Virus record (IMG/VR): IMGVR_UViG_3300032896_000011 | Location: 1 to 26,450 of that record | Direction: 5' to 3' (one strand) | Length of the DNA stretch: 26,450 nt | Source: a virus | In this document: piece after piece, positions 8,081 through 15,309 of the stretch | Numbering within the stretch: position 1 is the first letter of the stretch | Layout of the letters: each line of letters opens with the position of its first letter | Notes under the pieces: generated by a model | Seen by the model: the letters and a program-made list of their open reading frames with translations, nothing else | Told to the model about the DNA's origin: nothing | The model's database searches: none | Translations under genes and position numbers: made by a program

Positions 8081-8890
8081 ATGTCGGGGTTCGTTTCAGC
8101 CGCTGTCGGCATCGCCGGGGCGGTATCGGAGATCCTCGGGCTTGGTGGGGGCGAAGTTACGCTGGGCAGTGCGACATTCGCCGACCTCGCACTACCATCG
8201 AGGATGACGTGGGGCGGCTATCAGAGGCTGGTACGCCACGTTGCGCCGGGCGGCGTGGTGGTAATGTCTTCGCTTGGCCCGGACTGGAAGCCGATCTGTT
8301 GGAGCGGGGTCATCGAGGGTACAGGCGCTTCGGCGCGGGCCAAGCTGCTCTATGCGATGATGCTCGCCGCGCAGGCGCTCCCACTGGCGTGGCTTGACCA
8401 GCTGTGGGTCGTGGTGATCCAAGAGTTCTACGCCGATGACACTACAGTCGGGTGGGTGCCGTATCGGATCGCCTGTGCGGTAAGTGCCGATCCTTCACAG
8501 CTCGCCGGACCGGGTGATCCAACACTGCTGGACCAGGTGCAGGGCGATATCAGCGCTGCACTGGGTTTCGATGTAGCGGACAACACCGTGACGCCGGCAA
8601 TGACCGCGGTGCAGCAGCAAGCCGCTGTGCCGAATGCTCTGACCTTCGGTTCTGCGGCGTTCACGACACTGACGGCTAATGTGGGTGCGGCCCAGGCCGC
8701 CTTGGGCAATGCGATCTCGGAGGCCGAGAGCGGCCTCAACGGAGTGGGTGGCTTGGGGGTGAGCGGTCCGGCGGCGGGGCTCACCTGGATGAACACTGCT
8801 GTCACGCAGACCGGAGATCTGGCGAATGCCGTGGCGGCGAACGGGCTGATGGGCCGGATCGCGACCAATCTGGCGAATGCGAGCACATGA
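8081..8890 (+). CDS. gpU-like baseplate / DNA-circulation-type tail protein
   Basis: A 269-residue protein between tape measure and gpX. Residues about 25-130 follow the pattern of P2 gpU and related tail proteins: TFADLALPSRMTWGGYQRL, then VRHVAPGGVVVMSSLGPDW, PICWSGVIEGTGASARAKLL, LPLAWLDQLWVVVIQEF and VPYRIACAV. The rest (about 150-269) is Ala/Gly/Thr-rich with TANVGAAQAALGNAI and may form a helical extension that contacts the tape measure or hub. The ATG lies 3 bases after the upstream stop, and the TGA overlaps the next ATG (ATGA). The gpU label is based on pattern and gene order; a precise family was not tested. Confidence 0.6.
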   Translation: MSGFVSAAVGIAGAVSEILGLGGGEVTLGSATFADLALPSRMTWGGYQRLVRHVAPGGVVVMSSLGPDWKPICWSGVIEGTGASARAKLLYAMMLAAQALPLAWLDQLWVVVIQEFYADDTTVGWVPYRIACAVSADPSQLAGPGDPTLLDQVQGDISAALGFDVADNTVTPAMTAVQQQAAVPNALTFGSAAFTTLTANVGAAQAALGNAISEAESGLNGVGGLGVSGPAAGLTWMNTAVTQTGDLANAVAANGLMGRIATNLANAST

Positions 8891-9072
8891 ATACGATTTC
8901 AGTGGTGGGCGGCGATCTCTTCCATATTGCCGCACAACAGCTTGGAGACGCGACGCAGTGGATACGGATTGCGCAGTTGAACAGGCTGATTGACCCGAAT
9001 GTACCCGGGCCAATGATCCTGCAGATCCCAGATGTGAATCCCAACGCCACGGGCGGCGTCGCCACGCAGTGA
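8887..9072 (+). CDS. LysM-like tail protein X
   Basis: A 61-residue protein with a near-complete LysM-type pattern: VVGGDLFHIAAQQLGDATQW, then IAQLNRLIDPN and PMILQIPD. This is the size and form of phage tail protein X (P2 gpX). It sits directly upstream of gpD, as in P2/Mu-like baseplates, where the X-type protein attaches at the hub. The start overlaps the upstream stop (ATGA), and its own TGA at 9070-9072 overlaps the GTG of the next gene. Binding to peptidoglycan is possible from the fold but not required for its structural role. Confidence 0.85.
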   Translation: MNTISVVGGDLFHIAAQQLGDATQWIRIAQLNRLIDPNVPGPMILQIPDVNPNATGGVATQ

Positions 9073-10187
9073 CAATGCCGATCAACAACGCCTATTCGCC
9101 GCCGGCGGTGATCAGGCCACGGCTGCGGGTCCTGGTGAACGGGGTAAGCATACCAACTGCAATTTCGGCCTCCGTCACCAGCACGAACAACTATCATGGT
9201 GACCGTTACACGGCGATGCTGGCGCCGCCGATCTCGGGGCTCGGCAGCTTTGCGTGGTGGGAGCAGCAGACCGATATCGCCGCCGATGTGCAGATAGGCA
9301 TGGTGCCTCTCGGGGCGCCGGAGAGCGCGGTGGTCTGGCAGTCCATCGTGCAGGGACCGGTGGATCGCACCACGCACTGCTTCAACGCCGGGGCGATCCA
9401 GCTCGAGGGTCGCGATTACACGGCGAAGCTGATCGACTTCAAGACCGAGCTGGCCAACGTCAATCAGACATCGAGCGAGATCGTCGCATCGTTGGCCGCA
9501 CAGGTCGGGCTGCAGTCACAGGTGGCGCGGACCACGACGCCGGTGGGACGATATTATGAGTTGGAGCACGCCAGCGTGCAGCTCAATCAGTTCCACAGGG
9601 CTATCACCGGATGGGATGAGGTGGTGCTGCTGGCTCGATACGAGGGGTTCGACGCCTTTTTTGTCGGCGATACGTTGTATTTCCAGCCGCCCGTTGCCAT
9701 GGGATCGGACCCGTATTTGCTGTGGTGGCAGCAGGACGATCAAGGGCGAGCGCAGAGCAATATGGTCGAGTTCTCGGCCGAGCGAGCGCTGACTGTCGCC
9801 AAGGGCGTGAACGTGATAGTCAAGTCCTGGAACGGCAAGCAGGCGCGAGCGTTCACCCGAGGGTATCCGAGCGCCAAGCCTGTCGGAACAACCAGCAACG
9901 TCCAGCAATACGTGTTCGTCCGACCGAACCTGACCGAAGACCAGGCACAGCAGCTCGCCAATCAAGTGTACGCAGAGATTATCACCCACGAGCGTACGAT
10001 CAATGTGACGCTGCCGGGAGACTTGATCCTGACGCCGCGCGTGCTGGTGCAGTTGACGGGGACGGGCACCGGCTACGATCAGACGTATTATCCGAACACC
10101 GTCAGGCGGACGGTCGGTCGAGGCGGCTATCTGATGCACCTGAGCGCCAAGAATCACAGTCCGCAGACGGAAGTGGCTGCGCCATGA
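9069..10187 (+). CDS. Baseplate hub protein (gpD / gp27-like)
   Basis: A 372-residue protein of the late control gene D / VgrG-hub type. Visible features include RPRLRVLVNGVSIPTAISAS (first beta-barrel), IQLEGRDYTAKLIDFKTE, the segment VLLARYEGFDAFFVGDTLYF typical of the second barrel, and a C-terminal EIITHERTINVTLPGD, followed by LILTPRVLVQLTGTGTGYDQ. Hub trimers connect the tube to the spike. The start is either GTG 9069, overlapping the upstream stop, or ATG 9075; GTG is kept because it is coupled. The stop overlaps the spike gene (ATGA). Gene order X-D-V supports the call. Confidence 0.85.
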   Translation: MTMPINNAYSPPAVIRPRLRVLVNGVSIPTAISASVTSTNNYHGDRYTAMLAPPISGLGSFAWWEQQTDIAADVQIGMVPLGAPESAVVWQSIVQGPVDRTTHCFNAGAIQLEGRDYTAKLIDFKTELANVNQTSSEIVASLAAQVGLQSQVARTTTPVGRYYELEHASVQLNQFHRAITGWDEVVLLARYEGFDAFFVGDTLYFQPPVAMGSDPYLLWWQQDDQGRAQSNMVEFSAERALTVAKGVNVIVKSWNGKQARAFTRGYPSAKPVGTTSNVQQYVFVRPNLTEDQAQQLANQVYAEIITHERTINVTLPGDLILTPRVLVQLTGTGTGYDQTYYPNTVRRTVGRGGYLMHLSAKNHSPQTEVAAP

Positions 10188-10849
10188 GCGCCGATCATCT
10201 GCTGAACGCGTTGAAGTTGCACATGGCCAGCATGGATGCGCAGGTTGGACGGGCCCGTATGGGTGTAGTCCAGAGTTACGATCAGAACAGCGGTACCGCG
10301 AAGGTGCTCATCCAGCCGGAAGGCGTGCTGACGAGTTGGCTACCGGTGCTGTCGCAATCGGTAGGTGCAGGCTGGGGGGTTCATATACCGCTGACAGGTG
10401 GCGAGCAGGTGCTGGTTCTGCCAATGGAAGGCGATGCCGACAACGGGGTGATTGTTGGCCGCGCCTGGTCCGACCAAATGCAACCGCCCCAGAACCCGTT
10501 TGGTGGCATACTGGGCGCGGCCCAGATTCTGCTTCTCGACAAAAGCGGGTCGGCACTGCTGCTCGACTCGGCGGGCAACATCAAAGTGAAGAACGCTGCC
10601 GGGGCCAGTGCGCTCATCGAAAACAACGGGCAGATCGCGCTCGCCGATGCCTCCGGGGCCTCGATCGTGCTGAGCAATAACGGCACCGTGAATGTCAATG
10701 GCACACTGGCAGTGAGTGGTGACATCATCGATCTGAACAACGTGCATGGCTCGGTGCAAACCCTGCGGGCCGCCTACAATGCCCATGTCCATCCCGGCGT
10801 TGAAGCCGGCGGGAGCAACACTGGCACAACCGACGATCCGGTGCCCTGA
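10184..10849 (+). CDS. Baseplate spike protein (gpV / gp45-like)
   Basis: A 221-residue protein. The N-terminal OB-fold region (RMGVVQSYDQNSGTAKVLI, then TSWLPVLSQSVGAGWGVHIP and GEQVLVLPMEGDADNGVIVG) is the typical gpV/gp5 domain. The following short repeats (ILLLDKSGSALLLDSAGNIK, then ASALIENNGQIALADASGAS) are the intertwined beta-helix of the needle. The C-terminus has NAHVHPG with His201 and His203, the HxH motif that in P2 and phi92 spikes binds an iron atom at the tip. The ATG at 10184 overlaps the gpD stop; the longer open frame upstream is an artefact. The stop overlaps the next ATG (TGATG). Confidence 0.9.
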   Translation: MSADHLLNALKLHMASMDAQVGRARMGVVQSYDQNSGTAKVLIQPEGVLTSWLPVLSQSVGAGWGVHIPLTGGEQVLVLPMEGDADNGVIVGRAWSDQMQPPQNPFGGILGAAQILLLDKSGSALLLDSAGNIKVKNAAGASALIENNGQIALADASGASIVLSNNGTVNVNGTLAVSGDIIDLNNVHGSVQTLRAAYNAHVHPGVEAGGSNTGTTDDPVP

Positions 10850-11211
10850 TGGCAGATATTTCGCACGTGGTTGGCTCCGATCTCGCGCTCGGGCCGACCG
10901 GCGACCTCGCGGCCGTGAGCGATCCAAGCCTCGGCCAGCAACGAGTTCTGCGTCGGCTTCTGATCAATCCTGGCGACTATATCTGGAACCTAACCTATGG
11001 CGCCGGACTACCGGGCATGGTCGGCCGGCCGGCCAACGCCACGGCGATCCAAGGGCTTATCACCTCACAGATGCTTCGCGAGTCCGCCGTGGCGCAGTCG
11101 CCGCTGCCGCAGGTCACCGTCTCTTCCGATAATGGTGGTACCGTCTATGCCTATGTCCAGTATGCCGATGCCATTACAGGACAGACGCAAGTGCTGACGG
11201 TGCCACTGTAG
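10849..11211 (+). CDS. Baseplate wedge protein (gpW / gp25-like)
   Basis: A 120-residue protein. It contains GSDLALGPTGDLAAVSDPSL, then GQQRVLRRLLINPGDYIWNL, the gp25-like pattern in which a lysozyme-like fold lacks catalytic residues and joins wedge to sheath initiation. The family's usual length is about 110-140 residues. The ATG at 10849 overlaps the spike TGA (TGATG). It is followed by a 93-base non-coding gap, the largest break in the baseplate block, and then gpJ. Confidence 0.8.
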   Translation: MADISHVVGSDLALGPTGDLAAVSDPSLGQQRVLRRLLINPGDYIWNLTYGAGLPGMVGRPANATAIQGLITSQMLRESAVAQSPLPQVTVSSDNGGTVYAYVQYADAITGQTQVLTVPL

Positions 11212-11304
11212 CGAGATACCAGCTTTCGGTTACCAGGGTTCTGGTAATTGATGGCAGAAGCCAGATCTTTGGTAACTGATGACTAAAATGCGGGAACCCA
11301 ATCA
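11212..11304 (+). other. Intergenic segment with hairpin and degenerate 28-base-spaced repeats
   Basis: A 93-base gap between gpW and gpJ in an otherwise nearly gap-free block. It contains a perfect inverted repeat TTACCAG (11230-11236), loop GGTT, CTGGTAA (11241-11247) and an imperfect direct repeat, TGGTAATTGATGGC (11242-11255) and TGGTAACTGATGAC (11270-11283), matching at 12 of 14 positions and offset by 28 bases. The units read as degenerate heptamers. No T-tract or clear promoter is visible. Confidence 0.5.
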
Positions 11305-12447
11305 GTGCTGCCATTGCAGACCTTCACCGCCTTGGTGCAGCAATTCGCCGTCGCGGCGCAGGGGGCAGCCACCGCGTTGCTCGATTTCACGGTTGGCTCG
11401 ATCTCGCGCGCGTTAGCCGAGGGTTGCGCTTCGATCGCGTTGTGGCTGCAATGGATTGCGGTGCAAATCCTGCAGATGACCCGCGCCGCGACCAGCCAGG
11501 GCCCGGCGCTCGATAGCTGGATGGCGGATTTCTCGCTGACCCGGCTTCCGGCGGAAGCAGCCAGCGGGCCGGTGACGTTCTCGCGTTTCACAGCAAGCAG
11601 CGCGGCGCTGATCTCTGTGGGCGCACAGGTGAAGACCGCCGACGGCACGCGCACGTTTGCGGTAGTGATGGATATCACAAATAGCCTGTGGAACGCTGTG
11701 CAGAACGGCTTCCTGATACCGGCCGGCACCGCATCAGGGATCTGTACGGTGCAGGATGTCACGACGGACGCCAGCGGCAACCTGTCGGTCGGCACGGCAG
11801 GCAATGTGACGGCTGGCAGCATTTCACTGCTGGCGAGTGCGATTCCCGGGATCGATACCGTGACGAACCAGGTAGTGTTCACGAACGGGATCAACGCCGA
11901 GACAGATGCGGCGTTTCGGGCGCGCTTCGCGAATTATATCCAAACGCGGAGCCTGGCCACCGATGGCGCGGTGTCCTACGCGATCCAGTCGGTGCAGTCG
12001 GGCTTGCAGTTCACAATCCAAGAGAACGAGGCTGGCGGGTCATATCAACCGGGCAATTTCGTGGTGACCGTCGATGACGGTTCGGGCAACCCGCCGTCCA
12101 CTCTGCTATCGGAAGTCTATGCCGCGATCAATGCGGTGCGGCCGGTGGGTTCGACGTTCACTGTGCAGGGGCCGGGCGACCTGACGGCGAGCATCACCTT
12201 CTCGCTGACGACGAACCCGACGAGCAACAAACCCAACCTGATCGGACCAATCACGACGGCGATCAACGCTTACGTCGATACGTTGCCGGTAGGCGCCACA
12301 TTGGCGTTCACGCGGCTCGCGGCGGTGATCTATGGCGTTGACCCAAGCATCGTCAATGTGACGTCACTCGAGATCAACGGTGGCACAGCCGATATTGTGC
12401 CGACACAGAGCCAGGTGGTGAAGGTCGGAACGGTGACGATCTCCTGA
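11305..12447 (+). CDS. Baseplate protein J (gpJ / gp47-like)
   Basis: A 380-residue protein of the baseplate J family. Features include SWMADFSLTRLPAEAASGPV, the Ig-like segment SVGAQVKTADGTRTFAVV with AGTASGICTVQDV, AGSISLLASAIPGIDTVTNQ, and ETDAAFRARFANYIQT followed by GAVSYAIQSV, all hallmarks of gpJ. The C-terminal DDGSGNPPSTLLSEVYAAI and RPVGSTFTVQG complete the family pattern. The protein forms the wedge arm with gpW and gpI. The GTG at 11305 is the first start after an in-frame TAA at 11284-11286. No strong Shine-Dalgarno is visible upstream. Confidence 0.9.
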   Translation: MLPLQTFTALVQQFAVAAQGAATALLDFTVGSISRALAEGCASIALWLQWIAVQILQMTRAATSQGPALDSWMADFSLTRLPAEAASGPVTFSRFTASSAALISVGAQVKTADGTRTFAVVMDITNSLWNAVQNGFLIPAGTASGICTVQDVTTDASGNLSVGTAGNVTAGSISLLASAIPGIDTVTNQVVFTNGINAETDAAFRARFANYIQTRSLATDGAVSYAIQSVQSGLQFTIQENEAGGSYQPGNFVVTVDDGSGNPPSTLLSEVYAAINAVRPVGSTFTVQGPGDLTASITFSLTTNPTSNKPNLIGPITTAINAYVDTLPVGATLAFTRLAAVIYGVDPSIVNVTSLEINGGTADIVPTQSQVVKVGTVTIS

Positions 12448-12448
12448 C

Positions 12449-13174
12449 ATGGCGACCGGCGATCAGAACGATATGGCGGCCCGCATCCGGGCCGTCCTGC
12501 CGGCTGGATGGTTCCCGGACAGCGCGCCGATCCTGACGGCCATCCTGACAGGGTTTGGCGCGGTATGGGCGCCGATGTATGCCCTGTTGGCCTGGGTGCA
12601 GTCGCAGACCCGCATCACCACGGCGACTGGTGCGAACCTCGATCTGATCTCGCTCGATTTCTTCGGTGGCGACCTGCCGAGGCGAGCCGGCGAAAGCGAC
12701 GCGGCCTTCGAGGCACGGATTGAACGCGAGTTGTTCCGGGCGAAGGGCACGCGCGCCTCGGTAGTGCGGGAGTTGACCGACCTGACCGGGCAGACGCCTC
12801 GTATCTTCGAGCCGCGCCTGACGTCCGACACCGGCGGCTACACGATTGGCGGCGTCGGCTATGGAGCGGGCGGCGGCTACGGAAGCCTGCTGCTGCCGTT
12901 CCAGTTCTTCGTGCAGGCGTATTTTGCCATCGCCACGCCAATCGCGAACGTCGGCGGCTACTATGTAGGCGCAGGGTGGGGTGGTGGCGGATACGGCGCC
13001 GGCGCGATCGAGTATGCCGATACCGAGAACGTGCCAGGCTTGATTCAGGATTCCGACATCTACGCTGGGGTGAACAACGTCCGGCCAGTGGCAACGATCG
13101 CCTGGGTGGCGATTTCCGCGGCACCGGTGCTGCCCGATCCTCCTGGCGTCTGCGGGGGAGTGATGGCGTCGTGA
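12449..13174 (+). CDS. Tail protein I-like baseplate wedge protein
   Basis: A 241-residue protein directly after gpJ, where the gpI/gp6-like wedge protein is expected. Residues 20-125 contain ILTGFGAVWAPMYALLAWVQ, then GANLDLISLDFFGGDLPRRA, ESDAAFEARIERELFRAKGT and VVRELTDLTGQTPRIFEP, a pattern shared by phage tail proteins that anchor fibres. Residues about 128-185 are Gly/Tyr-rich (GVGYGAGGGYGS, later GAGWGGGGYGAG). The last residues (PVLPDPPGV) resemble the opening strand of an FN3 domain. The ATG lies 2 bases after the gpJ stop, and the TGA overlaps the next GTG (GTGA). Confidence 0.65.
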   Translation: MATGDQNDMAARIRAVLPAGWFPDSAPILTAILTGFGAVWAPMYALLAWVQSQTRITTATGANLDLISLDFFGGDLPRRAGESDAAFEARIERELFRAKGTRASVVRELTDLTGQTPRIFEPRLTSDTGGYTIGGVGYGAGGGYGSLLLPFQFFVQAYFAIATPIANVGGYYVGAGWGGGGYGAGAIEYADTENVPGLIQDSDIYAGVNNVRPVATIAWVAISAAPVLPDPPGVCGGVMAS

Positions 13175-13410
13175 CTGTATGGGATGGCGTGCCGCCGAAC
13201 ACCGAGCCGGGATGGCATCTGCTGCGCCGGAAGCCGAGCGCCTATCCCAGGCCGCCTTGCGGCGGCCGCGAAGAGGCTTATCACTACAACAGCAACCGGC
13301 GGCTTCCGTGGGAACGCAGGGAGGATTGCTTGCGTAAAGGCTATTCCCGCGAATGGATTGCGCGCGAATGGGAATATGCGGGGCGGCTCGTGCTTGAGGG
13401 GACGTCATGA
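13171..13410 (+). CDS. Small unknown protein between gpI and the FN3 fibre
   Basis: A 79-residue protein read from GTG 13171, which overlaps the gpI stop, to TGA 13408-13410, which overlaps the ATG of the fibre gene. Both ends therefore show coupling-type overlaps, good evidence that it is real. It is basic and aromatic: WHLLRRKPSAYPRPP, then EEAYHYNSNRRLPWERR and GYSREWIAREWEYAGRL. No domain is recognised, and no TM segment or signal peptide is visible. From its place it could be a fibre connector or fibre-folding helper; that is speculation. A longer open frame from 12976 is not used because it would lie deep inside gpI. Confidence 0.6.
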   Translation: MTVWDGVPPNTEPGWHLLRRKPSAYPRPPCGGREEAYHYNSNRRLPWERREDCLRKGYSREWIAREWEYAGRLVLEGTS

Positions 13411-14588
13411 CGATCGGCCCGAATAGTCTCGGCCTGTCGTGGACCGCTCCGACATCGGGGGGCGCGCCGATATATGGCTACACGATCGTGTCGCGGGTAA
13501 CAGGCACGGGTCCATTCTCTATTGTCGCCGCGGGCCTGACCGGTACGAACTACGAGGTCACGGGGCTGACGCCGAGCACGTCGTTCGATTTTGCGGTATT
13601 CGCTGTGAATGCCAACGGTCCCGGCCCGATATCGGCGATCATCACGCAGGCGACGCAGGGCGCGGTGCCGAACGTGCCAACCGGACTTGTGGCTTCCGCG
13701 GGGTCGCCGGCCTATTCGGCCGTGGCGCTGTCCTGGACGGCGCCGGCCACCGGTGGACTTTATGGACCAGCCACCAGCTACGTCGTCCAATATAGAGTGC
13801 ATGGCAGCGGGAGTTGGACGACGGCGGCCAGCAGCGTCATGAGCGCCAGCTACATGGTAACGGGGCTCTCGCACGACACGGCCTACGATTTCCAGGTGTT
13901 CGGAGTGAACAGTGTCGGCGCGGGCGCGGCTTCCAGCATGGTAACACTGACGACTGACTATGCCCCGCCGAATGCGCCCATGGTCAGCAGTGTCGCACCG
14001 GTGAATGACGGCACCACGTCGGAGCTGGCGGTCACATGGACAGCGCCGGCGACCGACTCGACACATGATGCGGCGACCGGGTACAACCTGCAATACAGCA
14101 TCCACGGCGCCGGGTCCTGGACGCTTGTTACTGGGGTAGCGAGTCCTTACACGATCACCGGACTGTCGGCGGGCACGTCCTATGACGTGGAGGTGGAGGG
14201 CACGAATGCATCCACGACCTCGCCCGGCGCATGGTCGAGCGCCACGACGAACAGCACATACTCGAGTGCGCTGACGTGGGGCGTCAGTGGGCAGCCGCAA
14301 TCGTCGTTCACGCATGGTTCCGGGAACATTAACGGGGTGAACAACGCGGGCATCAACGTCAGTGCATCGCCCGAGCCGTCCACCGTCTATCTCGACGCCA
14401 CCACGTCGAACACCGTGATCCCGACCGCCGGGCTGACCAGCGTGACCTATTACAATTCGACCTATCAATGGGCGGCCTATTATCCGGTGCCTGACGCGCC
14501 GGGCACCTATTACCTGTGGGCATTGGCGCAAAACAGCAGTGGCAATCTGATAGGCGCCATGGTCTCCGGCGCAATCACTGTCTCGTAG
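13407..14588 (+). CDS. Tail fibre with three FN3 domains and a C-terminal tip domain
   Basis: A 393-residue protein. Three fibronectin type III domains are visible by the LSWTAP, SYxVTGL and YDFxVxxVN signatures at about residues 1-86, 87-186 and 187-287. The first lacks the usual leading proline-rich strand, because the ORF begins at TIGPNSLGLSWTAP. Residues 288-393 form a beta-rich tip (STVYLDATTSNTVIPTAG, then GTYYLWALAQNSSGNLIG) that resembles the C-terminus of the fibre at 16594-18390. FN3 domains in phage tails usually mediate weak sugar binding or act as spacers. No adaptor or chaperone domain is visible. The ATG overlaps the preceding stop (ATGA). Confidence 0.8.
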   Translation: MTIGPNSLGLSWTAPTSGGAPIYGYTIVSRVTGTGPFSIVAAGLTGTNYEVTGLTPSTSFDFAVFAVNANGPGPISAIITQATQGAVPNVPTGLVASAGSPAYSAVALSWTAPATGGLYGPATSYVVQYRVHGSGSWTTAASSVMSASYMVTGLSHDTAYDFQVFGVNSVGAGAASSMVTLTTDYAPPNAPMVSSVAPVNDGTTSELAVTWTAPATDSTHDAATGYNLQYSIHGAGSWTLVTGVASPYTITGLSAGTSYDVEVEGTNASTTSPGAWSSATTNSTYSSALTWGVSGQPQSSFTHGSGNINGVNNAGINVSASPEPSTVYLDATTSNTVIPTAGLTSVTYYNSTYQWAAYYPVPDAPGTYYLWALAQNSSGNLIGAMVSGAITVS

Positions 14589-14615
14589 CCCGCATCTGCG
14601 AACGCAGAAGGCTAC
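14585..14615 (+). other. Hairpin at the end of the FN3 fibre gene
   Basis: An outer stem GTAGCC (14585-14590) pairs with GGCTAC (14610-14615), and an inner stem CTGCG (14596-14600) pairs with CGCAG (14603-14607). It includes the fibre stop codon TAG. There is no T-tract, so it may be a processing or stabilising structure, or a weak terminator. Confidence 0.4.
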
Positions 14616-14631
14616 AACCGGAGTTCCCGAT

Positions 14632-14868
14632 GTGCGTGACCAAAACCGCCATGCGGCGGCGCCGACAGATGCGCCGCGATCATCGCTATCGGGCCCGAGG
14701 CCCAGCAAGCCTGGCCCTACGAAGGCAGTGGACAACAAGCCAGGGCGCAAAGACGGCAAAGACGCCGACGAGCCCAGGCCGCAAGTAACCTGGCGCTGCC
14801 CTTGTGGCTACGTGAATCTGGCGCACCACACCTGGTGCTCGCGCTGCTCGGATGGGCGCAAGTGTTGA
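14632..14868 (+). CDS. Small zinc-finger protein, RanBP2-type-like
   Basis: A 78-residue protein starting at GTG 14632, the first start after an in-frame TAG at 14587; GGAG at 14620-14623 lies 8 bases upstream. Residues 1-50 are basic, Pro/Gly/Lys-rich and probably disordered. Residues 54-72 match W-x-C-x-C-x3-N-x6-C-x2-C (Trp54, Cys56, Cys58, Asn62, Cys69, Cys72). This is the RanBP2/NZF zinc-finger pattern except that the first cysteine pair is spaced by one residue instead of two to four. Such fingers bind single-stranded RNA or ubiquitin in eukaryotes; here the ligand is unknown. The stop overlaps the possible start of the next ORF. It lies inside a fibre cluster, with no obvious structural role. 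Confidence 0.6.
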   Translation: MRDQNRHAAAPTDAPRSSLSGPRPSKPGPTKAVDNKPGRKDGKDADEPRPQVTWRCPCGYVNLAHHTWCSRCSDGRKC

Positions 14869-15044
14869 CACGCCGCGTGTTCGTCGTGCTGACCCCGGAC
14901 AGGCAGCCGTGGACCGACCGCGCCTTCGGGACGGAACAGCATGCGTGCGGCTCGGTCTGCGGTGCGATGGGCGTGTATTGGCCACAGCTTGCGGCGGGTG
15001 GCTGGCGCATCGTGCCAGCCGAACTGCTTATCAGTTGCCAGTAG
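14862..15044 (+). CDS. Small unknown ORF ending in the heptamer array
   Basis: About 60 residues from GTG 14862, or TTG 14865 overlapping the zinc-finger stop as TTGA. The sequence VFVVLTPDRQPWTDRAFGTE, then GSVCGAMGVYWPQLAAGGWR looks protein-like, with balanced charge and a hydrophobic core. It ends at TAG 15042-15044 inside the CAGTNGY array. No family is recognised. It may be an intact small gene or the front part of a gene interrupted by the array. Confidence 0.4.
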   Translation: MLTRRVFVVLTPDRQPWTDRAFGTEQHACGSVCGAMGVYWPQLAAGGWRIVPAELLISCQ

Positions 15045-15059
15045 TCAGTGGTCAGTCGT
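15032..15059 (+). repeat. Heptanucleotide tandem array 1 (CAGTNGY x4)
   Basis: Four tandem heptamers of consensus CAGTNGY: CAGTTGC, CAGTAGT, CAGTGGT and CAGTCGT. The array resembles the short tandemly repeated heptamers known from cyanobacterial and other genomes. It supplies the stop codon of the upstream small ORF. Confidence 0.75.
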
Positions 15060-15277
15060 GGACGGCATTGATCGCGCAAGCTGTCGCCTGCGGCGGCGTG
15101 CCAGTGCATTTCGATAGCCTGCCGCTTGCGATCGAATTTCTGCGCATGGTCACGCACCAGATCGTGCCCGAGCAATGGGTGGCGATGGTCAAGGCGCTGA
15201 TCCCGGCGCCGCACACCGCAGAGGCGGTGAGGGCTGCGCAGGATATGGCGACCAAGTGCCTCGGCACGCCTTCTTAA
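15035..15277 (+). CDS. Small unknown ORF starting in the heptamer array
   Basis: About 80 residues if started at TTG 15035, the best available start in frame; no ATG or GTG precedes the body nearby. The body is convincingly protein-like: WTALIAQAVACGGVPVHFDS, then LAIEFLRMVTHQIVPEQWVA and ALIPAPHTAEAVRAAQDMAT, mostly helical. No family is recognised, and there is no clear ribosome binding site. It may be the rear part of a gene whose front is the ORF at 14862-15044. It ends at TAA 15275-15277, about 30 bases before the next fibre gene. Confidence 0.45.
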   Translation: MPVVSGQSWTALIAQAVACGGVPVHFDSLPLAIEFLRMVTHQIVPEQWVAMVKALIPAPHTAEAVRAAQDMATKCLGTPS

Positions 15278-15309
15278 TCTTCGAAACCACACCCTGACGC
15301 GAGAAGCAA

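Noticed and set aside
53-13174. Idea that the region is a gene transfer agent rather than a phage
   Set aside because: A contractile sheath, gpX/D/V/W/J/I baseplate and large fibre set do not fit the RcGTA-type siphovirus-like cluster.
14630-14788. Alternative ATG ORF (basic, starts MCVTKTAMRRRRQMRRDH) overlapping the zinc-finger gene in another frame
   Set aside because: The zinc-finger frame has an ordered Cys/Trp/Asn signature and coupled ends. The alternative is Arg-rich in the way high-GC shadow frames often are. It remains possible as an overlapping gene.
15032-15059. Heptamer array considered as a CRISPR array
   Set aside because: The units are 7 bases with no spacers, and no cas gene is nearby.
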